Source of the DNA: Verrucomicrobiales bacterium
Lineage (GTDB): Bacteria; Verrucomicrobiota; Verrucomicrobiia; Limisphaerales; JAYPXF01
Length of the DNA stretch: 60,437 bases
Assembly (NCBI GenBank): GCA_002715965.1
Contig: PBAL01000093.1
Location: forward strand, 1-60,437
Reading direction: 5' to 3'
This document shows, one piece after another, positions 9,901 through 16,392 of the stretch. The notes under the pieces are model-generated. The model saw only the letters and a program-made list of their open reading frames with translations, ran no database searches and was not told the origin of the DNA. The translations under genes and the position numbers were made by a program. How positions within the stretch are numbered: position 1 is the first letter of the stretch; every line of letters starts with the position of its first letter.

Positions 9901-10156
9901 TACCGACCTGTTCACGACGCGCTTTCAGTCGGCCGGGCTTTCCACGGTCACGCTGTCATTTGTCATTCAGCCGGGCGAAATCGTTCTCAGCTGGCCGAAC
10001 TCCGCGACGGGTTACTTCCTGCAAACCACCACGAACACGCCCGCGGATACGAACTTCTCGAATGTGGCGGGAAGTCCGGCGTCTTCCGGGACGAACTTTG
10101 TCTTCACCAACTCAGCGACCGACACGCGCCGATTCTTCCGTCTGCGAAAGCCGTGA
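3989..10156 (+). CDS. Giant secreted metzincin-like protein with multi-repeat architecture
   Basis: Encodes 2,055 residues. The open frame extends up to a TTG at 3896, but the ATG at 3989 gives a proper signal/anchor sequence (MTKTSRWLPCFAVAILVFLG). Domain order by eye: zinc protease domain with HEMGHNLGLGH (residues 482-492, the full HExxHxxGxxH metzincin pattern); Calx-beta-like domain (about 687-790); six or seven delta-60-type propeller repeats of the QPDGKxLxGGxF kind (about 808-1160); a second Calx-beta (about 1165-1275); three Ig-like domains (about 1277-1531); an SBBP-type beta-propeller rich in DxxGNxxVxGSF (about 1534-1980); and a C-terminal domain ending in RRFFRLRKP, as often seen at the end of exported verrucomicrobial proteins. 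The expected Met-turn region after the zinc site reads FDIQGG (Gln533), not the more usual xMG. It is probably exported and may bind or process surface polymers; the substrate is unknown. Confidence 0.85.
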   Translation: MTKTSRWLPCFAVAILVFLGALQLKRVAAPEERRSTQTTPAHSVSGHAADPNTAAIAKPSTTLTSIAQDALPKVDTNTVVIVRPEQINNLKFGTLWGKESHPSAAEFSTWANQLQTGLPVADAQTGVALAKERKTLMLDLIRNDPELALAYAIPFELRQALPEQVVAELETPVSGNGHFYRLAGLFENVPEGGSQWREAQGGASYFRSHTYGDRDKAPDHRETAIHGIAIGTELAVSDEAAREVGKAEAEFLAKQFESKTISGKCPTCEEMERLEQEDAKILAVTGRGVLTFSSRNHLNIFNRSQEAMIGIEPVLMASGANVPQGTSGLGNRPAVTHANGTNRTVLVIRVDFPDAPPPNANLTVSDIFNRFTDTNGIVSYFSNASYGRLLYNFSSNDVTPVLRMPQNASVYASGGLNGQLHSDARAAATAAGFDTTTYNHVCVLFTNLGRLPGSTITYGGLGQVPGRFFWQNGNMGRGVVSHEMGHNLGLGHANKWIPRDGSIIGPPADLALAPGDPDFSDVSLEYGDRFDIQGGASFPRGHYNHFYKNYLSWYSDDKVQTVTNSGTYRINLFDDRFSDIQPTLALKISRDPVREYWIGYRGLDPINASNNVNEGAYVLFGYTTGHRSTDLLVMNGPPSNAPPVGAALEIDQTFTDASAGVGLRTVAIGGAGVGQFLDIAIDLLPRIQFQEQNYHVEQHLASVDVIAERIYNNLGTVSGVFTTTDGTALAPSNYTATTGTVTWAELDVDPKPITIPIGTTVSVISNANFDVSFTNISGGVGIFCTNTTVTIHAPGSTEPFLFPGFFNNRAHRAIQQIDGSIVVGGDFSSIGGVSRGRVAMMDSRGALLTNFIASPGANSEVNAMDIQPDGKVLIGGEFTTVDGLPTHALLARMTTNGLVDTNFNVTMHPDGPEVRAVAVQPDGKIWVGGPFTSVAGLPYRYLARYQVDGSLDTNFAPIPFELGSFYSVQDIALAPNGQVYVAGIFTVGGTNFPTLTNMHSGVLRLNPDGRIDTSFNVRQGAHFATFPTFPVTVNAVHVKADGDVLIGGEFTGFNSNTVSLVARLHPDGSLDTNFVSALTGTAVVALDEQPDGKILVGGSFPFNYARLNADGSLDTGFWQGAGAAGLVRDIRYTPDHKILVAAEVGPVNESPRRVAKLYAGVTTRPGVVQFTTNRTTTIEGNTVVLTLTRTGGTDGPVSVNYGVFGGTHTNDLTGLTSSGTISWDAGESLPKSIVVPVAADSFAEADEDVYVAIGAPIGGVVIGTNDFVVVDVTDLPATPKILTHPVDVVANIGDTVTFTAFAIGGEPLSYFWRFNGRNVPGGNSPTLALTNVQPGSAGLYSVRVMNAQGFADSGSATLTVNVPPFITEQPQDQTVEAGANIALGVATGGNAPISFQWQRNGVNIPGATVPILNILNVAATNSGDYRVVVSNPYGSVTSSNAAVVVESLPVIVQQPGDRVVAEGGTATFTASALGSVPFSYQWTMDGTPIAGATNSSHTVTNATGQNTGNYAVTVTNSRGSSTSLPARLTVITEELTANWAFGGGGLFADAGNSVALDTSGNAIVVGSFTSVANIGGTNLTSNGRSDAFIAKFDPVGGLIWARGIGGDGFDSATDVVVDPAGNIHVIGSFEGIVDFVGQSITNSSVSSYSDIFVAEFDSSGALIWVRTIGRQFEQDRPGGIGLDAAGNVLVTGASMIDQFAGLPITNHGPILIAKYSSSGTELWAIKAGNPSSPRVAAAPGTAGSTIDSGRSVGIDANGNVYVATSMRALTGTFGGVTLTNTGGADIVVMKLDGNGNAQWVRQAGGPTDDEGFGIAVDFSGAVFITGDFTSNATFGSTTLTNASAFLSDIFVAKLDASGNWVWARKVGGTSADGGRDIAVNNNGSIALSGFFSGMVTFGTNLLTSVGGTLDAFAAQLDSDGMVVLVQQAGGSASLGDQGLGVTIDANGNIAMTGSFSGTGLVGARQLTSAGNTDLFTTRFQSAGLSTVTLSFVIQPGEIVLSWPNSATGYFLQTTTNTPADTNFSNVAGSPASSGTNFVFTNSATDTRRFFRLRKP

Positions 10157-10164
10157 TGGACGAA

Positions 10165-10231
10165 GGTAGGCGCGATCGTGAGCGAGCAAATCGCTCCACC
10201 TCAATCCTGCTCGCTCACGCTCGCTGCTACG
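10165..10231. repeat. Long imperfect inverted repeat between convergent genes
   Basis: CGTGAGCGAGCA (10177-10188) and TGCTCGCTCACG (10208-10219) form a perfect 12-bp inverted repeat with a 19-base loop, and the outer flanks (GTAG..CGCGA and TCG..CTAC) extend it imperfectly. It sits between the ends of the giant protein gene (10156) and maf (10238), so it could stop transcription from both sides. It lacks a clear T-run, so a REP-like element is equally possible. Confidence 0.5.
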
Positions 10232-10237
10232 TTCTGC

Positions 10238-10816
10238 TCACACCCGCACGCCAAACTCGGGCAACCGTCGTAGCACAGCAGCCAAAGGAAGGCCGACCAC
10301 GTTTGTCAGCGACCCATGAACCGACTCAACTATGGCCTCTCCATGATCTTGGATCGCATAGGCACCGGCCTTGTCGAGCGGTTGGATAGACTCAAGGTAG
10401 TCCTGGATCTGTTTCCTCCCCAACTGCCGAAAGGTGACCAGCGTGGATTCGTAGAAAATCTCGTATCGATTCGAATCCACGTGAATCAGGCAGCAACCTG
10501 ACACCACCTCATGGGTTTCACCCGACAACTCGCGCAGCATCGCGCGGGCGCCTCGCATGTCCCGCGGTTTGCCGAAGATCCGGGCGCCCAGACAGACGAC
10601 CGTATCCGCGCCCAGAACCACCGCATTGGGATGTTTCTTGGCAACGGCCCGCGACTTGCGATAGGCGTTAAGCTGGGCGAGTTCGCGCCCGACGAGATGA
10701 CCGCCTTCAACCTCCTCCACGTCACTGGTAAGGAGGTCAAACTCCACGCCGGCGCTCCGCAACAATTCCGAGCGCCGGGGCGATGCCGATGCCAGGATGA
10801 ACCTTCGACGACTCAT
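10238..10816 (-). CDS. maf: Maf-family nucleotide pyrophosphatase
   Basis: Hydrolyses (modified or canonical) nucleoside triphosphates to monophosphates, with a house-cleaning role in the cytoplasm. The 192 residues carry the N-terminal SASPRRSELL signature, the ADTVV motif around residue 70 and the AGAYAIQDHG segment of the Maf fold. The start overlaps the stop of the upstream DUF1802 gene by 4 bp (ATGA), indicating coupled translation. The Maf subtype (dTTP/UTP or m7GTP) was not determined. Confidence 0.94.
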   Translation of the reverse strand: MSRRRFILASASPRRSELLRSAGVEFDLLTSDVEEVEGGHLVGRELAQLNAYRKSRAVAKKHPNAVVLGADTVVCLGARIFGKPRDMRGARAMLRELSGETHEVVSGCCLIHVDSNRYEIFYESTLVTFRQLGRKQIQDYLESIQPLDKAGAYAIQDHGEAIVESVHGSLTNVVGLPLAAVLRRLPEFGVRV

Positions 10817-11370
10817 GAGAGCACGGATCGGAAGTCCCTCAACCGTTCCTGAAAAGCGTCATCGTTGAGCACGGGTGTGGCGCGGGACACGTCCACGTCC
10901 TCGGCGAACTCGATCCAAGATTTGCAACCGCCGTATTCGTCGCGCATCGGAAACTCAACCGGTTTCGGCAGACGATTTACGCGGAGCGCGATGGCGAAGA
11001 TCTTCTGCTCCCGTCCCCATTCGAAGCGCTCCTCAATCACCTGATCCAGCCAGATGTGCTGGTCGTGCAGTTCCTTTGCCTTTTCAAGCGACACGACTTC
11101 TCGCCACTCCACCACTCTGGCGGAATGCTCAATTCGTACGGTCTCCTTCGGAGGAAAGCCTGCAGCGATCTCATCGTAACGGGACTGCGCGGACACGATC
11201 ACCATTTCGCGCTGCTGATGATAGAGAGTCGGGTAGAGCAGGAATTCTTCGTGCGCCACCTTGAATCCGCCCTTGCCCTCGGAAATTCCGCCCTTACGGA
11301 GAATCAGGATCTGATCCCCTCGCCCAAGCGCATCGACCACGATGGCCCAATCTTTGAAGGCTGCACGCAC
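10813..11370 (-). CDS. DUF1802 family protein
   Basis: A 185-residue soluble protein of unknown function. The opening AFKDWAIVVDALGRGDQILILRKGGI and the later FLLYPTLYHQQ match what I recall of DUF1802, whose members often begin with an AFKEWA..GRGEQ.LILRKGGI segment. There is no signal peptide or membrane helix. It is the first gene of a two-gene unit with maf. The 137 bp before it, up to the divergent flavoprotein gene at 11508, should hold promoters for both directions. Confidence 0.8.
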   Translation of the reverse strand: MRAAFKDWAIVVDALGRGDQILILRKGGISEGKGGFKVAHEEFLLYPTLYHQQREMVIVSAQSRYDEIAAGFPPKETVRIEHSARVVEWREVVSLEKAKELHDQHIWLDQVIEERFEWGREQKIFAIALRVNRLPKPVEFPMRDEYGGCKSWIEFAEDVDVSRATPVLNDDAFQERLRDFRSVLS

Positions 11371-11507
11371 AACGCGAGGTTAGGAAGAACGATGGCACTG
11401 CGCAAGGGGCTGAGGTATAGGGAAACGAACGACCACGTAATCCAACGGGATCTTCTACATGCCGTCAATTTTAGAACATTTCCAAACCGGATGGCGTCTC
11501 TTAACGA

Positions 11508-12110
11508 GTGATGGATTGGCATGAGTCAAACTTGGAAAACCTGCCCGGGCAGATCTGGGAGGCGTTGAGCGATGCGGTGGGGATTCCACACAGTCCGCTG
11601 CGGACGCCGGCGTTGAGCACGACGAACCGACTGGAGACTTCAATCCGCACGGTCGTGCTCCGGGGAGTGGATATCAAAAAGCGTCATCTCTATTGCTTCA
11701 CGGATCTGCGCACGTCGAAGGTGCGCGAGATCCGGGCGAATGAGCAGGTGCAGGTGTTGTTTTATCATCCCGTGCAGAAGGTTCAAATTCGCGCGACTGC
11801 AGCAGCGATGGTTTATGCGGACGACGCGATCGCGCGGGAGTTCTGGGAGAAGCTTCCCTTGGCACAACGGGCAAATTACGCAGCGCGTTCGGGGCCCGGA
11901 TCTCCATTGAACGAACCGGGCGATGACATCGATCCTGCGCTCAAGGAGACGAGTGCGACCGCAGATCTGGAACCGGCCTATCCCAATTTCGCTGTAATCG
12001 CCGCGGAGGTGGATCAATTTGACTGGCTTCATCTGCGCGACGCGGGCAACGTCCGCGCAAACATTCGCTGGACCGGCAAACGGTATTCGGGCTTGTGGCT
12101 GGTTCCCTGA
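11508..12110 (+). CDS. PNPOx-like FMN-binding protein (Alr4036 type)
   Basis: A 200-residue split-barrel flavoprotein related to pyridoxamine 5'-phosphate oxidase. Seen motifs: RTVVLRGVD (residues 46-54), the FTDLRTSKVREI strand that normally contacts FMN, FYHPVQKVQIR, and a C-terminal domain ending NIRWTGKRYSGLWLVP. The long acidic insert (NEPGDDIDP) and overall pattern point to the Alr4036-like subgroup, not to canonical PdxH. A B6 role is not proven, although pdxJ is about 10 kb away. The following SCO gene starts 14 bp after its stop, so the two may be co-transcribed. Confidence 0.78.
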   Translation: MMDWHESNLENLPGQIWEALSDAVGIPHSPLRTPALSTTNRLETSIRTVVLRGVDIKKRHLYCFTDLRTSKVREIRANEQVQVLFYHPVQKVQIRATAAAMVYADDAIAREFWEKLPLAQRANYAARSGPGSPLNEPGDDIDPALKETSATADLEPAYPNFAVIAAEVDQFDWLHLRDAGNVRANIRWTGKRYSGLWLVP

Positions 12111-12124
12111 TTGTTTCGAAGAAA

Positions 12125-13084
12125 ATGAAGCGATTCCTTCCCATCATTCCGAGCCTTGGCCTGCTTTTGCAAAGCTGCGGTTCGAACCCCAATCCAACTC
12201 CCCCGGCAGAGAAAAGCACTCCACAAACCGCCACGAACACGGCTTCCGAGCCCGAATCTCCAAAGCCCAAGAGTGGAGAGAGCCGTCAGTTCTTTGTGAC
12301 GGGAGTGGTTGAAGGTCTGAAGCTTGGCGAAGGCAAGGTGATCGTAAGACACGAGGACATTCCTGAATTCATGGAGGCGATGACGATGCCCTTCAACGTG
12401 AAGAACACGAATGAGTTTTCCGCCATCGGCACAAATGACCAGATTCACTTTCGCCTCGTCGTTGAAGAGACGAGAAGCTGGATCGATCGTGTGACTCGCG
12501 TGGGTTCGGTCGCGGCAATGAAAAAACCGCGACGTGAGTTCCGGCGCGTGCGCGATGTCGAGCCGTTAAAAGTTGGTGATGTTCTCCCGAATTATCCACT
12601 GACGAACCAGTTCGGAAAACTCTTCCACACCGATGATTATCGGGGCCAGGCGCTTGCATTCACGTTCATCTTTACGCGTTGTCCAATGCCGGAGTTCTGC
12701 CCGCTGATGAGCCGGAATTTCAAGAAGGTGTATGAAGAAATGCAGAACGATGCATCTCTGACGAACTGGCAGTTGCTGACCATCTCATTCGACGTGGAAG
12801 CGGATACTCCGAAGGTGTTGAACGGTTATTCAAAGATCCACGGTGTGGATTCGAGCAGGTGGAATTTCGCCACAGGAGCGTTGATCGAGATCGACGACAT
12901 CACCGAGCGATTCGGCCTGGCCTTTTCGCGCATGGAAGGAACGATCCTCTTCGATCACACCCTGCGGAGCGTGATCCTCGATCCACAGGGAAAAATCGAC
13001 AAGATCTACATCGGCAACGCGTGGAAGCCGGAGGATTTTGCAAAGGACTTGAAGGCGGCCGCGCTGATCAAGCCTGCTCAGTAG
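12125..13084 (+). CDS. CusF-like/SCO1-SenC fusion lipoprotein
   Basis: Probably a membrane-anchored copper chaperone for cytochrome oxidase assembly or periplasmic thiol/copper handling. The ATG at 12125 (MKRFLPII) gives a short signal with lipobox-like LLLQSC (Cys18), followed by a Pro/Thr/Ser-rich linker. Residues about 50-130 resemble the CusF copper-binding domain, with VIVRHEDIPEFMEAMTMPF (His, Met, Met). Residues about 145-315 form the SCO thioredoxin-like domain with FTRCPMPEFC. The two cysteines are separated by five residues; the classic SCO spacing is three. The conserved distal His is in LFDHTLRS. Its 3' end overlaps the convergent greA-like gene by 17 bp. No oxidase genes are nearby. 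Confidence 0.86.
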   Translation: MKRFLPIIPSLGLLLQSCGSNPNPTPPAEKSTPQTATNTASEPESPKPKSGESRQFFVTGVVEGLKLGEGKVIVRHEDIPEFMEAMTMPFNVKNTNEFSAIGTNDQIHFRLVVEETRSWIDRVTRVGSVAAMKKPRREFRRVRDVEPLKVGDVLPNYPLTNQFGKLFHTDDYRGQALAFTFIFTRCPMPEFCPLMSRNFKKVYEEMQNDASLTNWQLLTISFDVEADTPKVLNGYSKIHGVDSSRWNFATGALIEIDDITERFGLAFSRMEGTILFDHTLRSVILDPQGKIDKIYIGNAWKPEDFAKDLKAAALIKPAQ

Positions 13085-15032
13085 GAGCGGGAGATTCCGG
13101 AGCGGGCGTCGCGGGCGCGGGAGTTGGCTCAGTTGATTCAGCGGCTGGTTGAGCAGCTTCTATTGCTGCCGCATCCGGTTCGACAGCCTCTTCTTCCACA
13201 GGATCCGGCATCTTCCACGGTTCAACGTTGGCGATCGATTCGATGCGATACTTCCTTTGGGAATTGTTCAGCTCAAACTCAACCTCGTCTCCGACCTTCG
13301 CATTCGATAAGGCCTGCGCCAGGGGACTGAGGTAGCTGAGTCGCCCGCTGTCGGGATCACCGTCCCAAGCGCCGAGGATTTCGAAGTCCAGTTTCTCGTT
13401 CGAATTGAGATCGGTGATGTTGATCTTGTTGCCAACCCCGACCTTGTCGGAGCTTGCATCCGAGAAATCCGTACCGCGTGCGAGGCCGAGATCGCGTTCG
13501 AGTTCGGTCTTCTGTGCCATGAGCGTGCGTTGCTGCTCCTTGGCAAATTTGTATTCCGAATTCTCCCGCAAGTCGCCGTAGGAACGGGCGATGGAAATTT
13601 CCTTCCGGTTGTCGGGGATCTTCTTGGTGATGATCGTCTCGTATTCTGTCTTGCGCCGACTGAGGCTTTCCCAGGAGACGATGATCGTTTGGTCTTCCTT
13701 CGTCTGGTCGCCGGAAATAAGCGACTGAATCTGCGGGAAGGTCTTCACGATACGGGCGAGCAACGAGCGCTTGTCCATATCGTCAAAGCCCGTGGACATC
13801 TGCAGAGTGCGAGTCACGTCCTGAACCACCTCCAAGTCGGCGGATTCGATCAGCTGGGGCAGCAGTTCCTGATCGCCGAGAATATAGTCTGCCAGCTTGA
13901 CAGATTTCTTCTCGTTGAACAGATCACGCTCAATGGCGGTGAGCATGGCGCGGAAGACTTCCGGCCCCAGAATGTCAGCGAAGGTATCGGAACGATCCTT
14001 GGCCAACCAAAGCAACATCTCACTGCTGGCCTGATGCTGGCTGATCAGGCGGGCGAGAGTTTCCTTGAACAATCCAAAGTGGCCATTCGTGACGAGCAGG
14101 CTCACGCATTCACCGCAAAGTTTCGGCGTGGCTGCGTTGGCAAGCTGCACCACCGTCTCGGCCCAGGCATCCGGATGGCATTCCTTGAACGACTTGAGCG
14201 TGCGCTTGTGTTTAGCGGCCGGGAGTTTTTCGATGATCCCCGGCAAGGTGATGTCTTGTGCCCAGAGGTCGGACTCCTTGATCTCGCCTTCGGGGATTTC
14301 CACTCCAGCAACCTCGCGCAGTTCGTCCCGCACGAAGATTCCATCCAGGGAAAGCCAAGGCTGGTTGCGACGATATTTTTCGATCTCGGGATTGAGAACG
14401 TCGGCGACGGTGTTGGCCACTGACTTGGCATCGCCCAGTTCATCAATGATCTTGAGCGCATCCGCAGCGCAGGTGGTCTTGGCCTTGAGCCCCTTGGCCG
14501 CGTGGAAATCCGAGAGTTGTCGGTCCTGAAGAGATACTTCCTCTTCGGTATAAGTGATCGGCTCGGACTTCTTCGAGGGAACGCGGAAGTGTCCGCTCTT
14601 CTTCATCTCGCGCTTACAGGTGTCCCACCACTTCTTCCAATCGGAGGAGATCACGTCGGGCACGAGCGCCTTCTGGATCGTTTCTGCGGTCGCCTTGCCG
14701 CCGTAGCTCTTGATGACGAGCTTGATCAGATCGAGGTGGCTGACTGCAGCCATCTTCTGGACGGATTCGAGATCCGCCATCTTGCGGGCGAGGATGTGAT
14801 CGGCAGAAATGGGATCGAGGGTCTGCGCGGCAAAGCCGAGATCCAGCGCGTGGCCGGGCTTCTCCACGAAGTCGATGTTGAATTTACTCAGCACCGTGTC
14901 GACAGCTGTGATGCGGCCAAAGCCCCAACTCTTGTGCATGCAATAGCTGCCCTCCGTGAGTTCCACGAGTTTATCCACCTGTTGAGGCTTGATTTTTCCT
15001 GCAAAAACCAGTTTTTCGAATTCTTCTCTCAT
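13068..15032 (-). CDS. greA: Long GreA/GreB-domain transcription factor
   Basis: About 654 residues, against roughly 158 for ordinary GreA. The long N-terminal part (about 430 residues) is mostly helical with no motif I recognise. The C-terminal GreA part contains ARSYGDLRENSEYKFAKEQQ, which keeps the Asp and Glu of the coiled-coil tip that help RNA polymerase cleave backtracked RNA. The FKBP-like GreA C-domain follows (VGNKINITDL, LSYLSPLAQAL), then an Ala/Pro/Glu-rich tail. Chlamydial GreA is similarly extended, so this is a PVC-type form. The chosen start is ATG at 15032 (MREEFEKLVF); a longer frame reaches 15092 but would run past the neighbouring rsmB start. Confidence 0.86.
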   Translation of the reverse strand: MREEFEKLVFAGKIKPQQVDKLVELTEGSYCMHKSWGFGRITAVDTVLSKFNIDFVEKPGHALDLGFAAQTLDPISADHILARKMADLESVQKMAAVSHLDLIKLVIKSYGGKATAETIQKALVPDVISSDWKKWWDTCKREMKKSGHFRVPSKKSEPITYTEEEVSLQDRQLSDFHAAKGLKAKTTCAADALKIIDELGDAKSVANTVADVLNPEIEKYRRNQPWLSLDGIFVRDELREVAGVEIPEGEIKESDLWAQDITLPGIIEKLPAAKHKRTLKSFKECHPDAWAETVVQLANAATPKLCGECVSLLVTNGHFGLFKETLARLISQHQASSEMLLWLAKDRSDTFADILGPEVFRAMLTAIERDLFNEKKSVKLADYILGDQELLPQLIESADLEVVQDVTRTLQMSTGFDDMDKRSLLARIVKTFPQIQSLISGDQTKEDQTIIVSWESLSRRKTEYETIITKKIPDNRKEISIARSYGDLRENSEYKFAKEQQRTLMAQKTELERDLGLARGTDFSDASSDKVGVGNKINITDLNSNEKLDFEILGAWDGDPDSGRLSYLSPLAQALSNAKVGDEVEFELNNSQRKYRIESIANVEPWKMPDPVEEEAVEPDAAAIEAAQPAAESTEPTPAPATPAPESPAPTEQA

Positions 15033-15080
15033 AATGGCCAAATCGGCTGATGTAAGTACGCAAAACGAAAATCCTGAAAG

Positions 15081-16376
15081 TTGGGAAATCAAAACTCAAG
15101 AGAAATTGCCATTTTGGCCCTGATATCTGCGGAGAAAGATGGTGATTACATCGAATCCGCACTGGACAAAGGGATAGATGGCGCTGGATTGAATGCCCCG
15201 GACCGGCGGCTGTGCCGGGAACTGGCCTTCGGATGCGTGCGCTGGCGTAGAACTTTGGACTGGTTGATCGCCCGGCGGACGAAACATGCGCCGAAGCCGA
15301 AACTCGCGGCAATACTTCGACTGGGCCTCTACCAGCTGCTCTGGCTGGAACGAGTTCCCTCCCACGCAATCGTGCACCAGTCGGTCGAACTGGCTAAGAA
15401 ACATGGCTTCCGGGAGCAGGCTGGATTCGTGAATGCACTGCTGCGCGGATACGATCGCGATCGGGATGCTACATCCAAGGAGTTGAAATCACTTCGGAAG
15501 TCCCAACCTGCGATTGCCTGGTCTCATCCGGATTGGCTGGTGGAACGATGGCAGCGCGGACTGGGCAACGATGACTGCCAACGATTGCTGGAGTGGAACA
15601 ACAAACCGGCACGAACCTTCGCCCGCGTGAACGCACTAAAGACCAGCGTGCCGGAATTGGAGAAACGTTGGGGCGATGAAGGCGTGGAGCACGAAGTGGT
15701 GTCGGGAGAATTGCCGCTGGCCAATTTGTTCTTCGCCATCAAGTCTCCCGGTGCGATTGCTGAGTTGGGCTCGTTCCGCGAAGGTTTTTTCTATTTACAG
15801 GATCCAAGCACTGCATTGGCACCGAACCTCCTCGATCCGAAACCAGGCGAACGCGTCTTGGACTTTTGCGCAGCACCGGGCGGCAAGACCACACTGATGG
15901 CGCAGCTGATGGGCGATACTGGAGATGTCACCGCGCAGGATCAGCCGGAACGACTTGGGTTGATTCGCGAAAACTGTGCCCGTCTGGAGATCCAATCCGT
16001 GAAGCACTGTGTCACTCCCAAGGATCTAGAATCAATTGCCGCCAAGAATTCGTTCCAGAGAGTGCTCGTCGATGTTCCCTGCTCGAACACCGGTGTCATG
16101 CGTCGGCGGGTCGATCTGCGGTGGCGCATTCGAGAGAAGGAACTCAAGCAGATGCCGAAGCGCCAACTGCAGCTGCTGAAGAGTGCGGCGCAGTGGGTGG
16201 CGCCAGGCGCTGCGCTCGTGTACAGCACTTGCAGCATCGAGAAAACAGAGAACGAGGATGTCGTCAAAATGTTTCTTGCTTCAACGAACCAATTCAAGCT
16301 CGCGCAACAACAGGTGATCCATCCGGTGACACACGGTGTGGATGGAGCCTTTGCGGCCTTGTTGATCCGTCAGTGA
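15081..16376 (+). CDS. rsmB: 16S rRNA m5C967 methyltransferase
   Basis: Methylates cytosine 967 of 16S rRNA using SAM. The 431 residues show an N-terminal NusB-like RNA-binding domain (about 1-140, with ILRLGLYQLLWLE and VPSHAIVHQSVELAKKH) and a C-terminal Rossmann methyltransferase. The latter has FCAAPGGKTT (SAM loop, about residues 259-268), DVPCSNTGVMRRRVDLRWR and STCSIEKTENEDVV, providing the PC and TC catalytic cysteines. The start is TTG at 15081; an in-frame TGA lies only two codons upstream, so no earlier start is possible. It is divergent from the long greA gene. Confidence 0.93.
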   Translation: MGNQNSREIAILALISAEKDGDYIESALDKGIDGAGLNAPDRRLCRELAFGCVRWRRTLDWLIARRTKHAPKPKLAAILRLGLYQLLWLERVPSHAIVHQSVELAKKHGFREQAGFVNALLRGYDRDRDATSKELKSLRKSQPAIAWSHPDWLVERWQRGLGNDDCQRLLEWNNKPARTFARVNALKTSVPELEKRWGDEGVEHEVVSGELPLANLFFAIKSPGAIAELGSFREGFFYLQDPSTALAPNLLDPKPGERVLDFCAAPGGKTTLMAQLMGDTGDVTAQDQPERLGLIRENCARLEIQSVKHCVTPKDLESIAAKNSFQRVLVDVPCSNTGVMRRRVDLRWRIREKELKQMPKRQLQLLKSAAQWVAPGAALVYSTCSIEKTENEDVVKMFLASTNQFKLAQQQVIHPVTHGVDGAFAALLIRQ

Positions 16377-16392
16377 ACAGTTGAGGTGCGGA

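Noticed and set aside
11508..12110. Assigning the PNPOx-like gene as pdxH
   Set aside because: Motifs fit the Alr4036-like subgroup better than canonical PdxH, and the distance from pdxJ (about 10 kb) gives no operon support.
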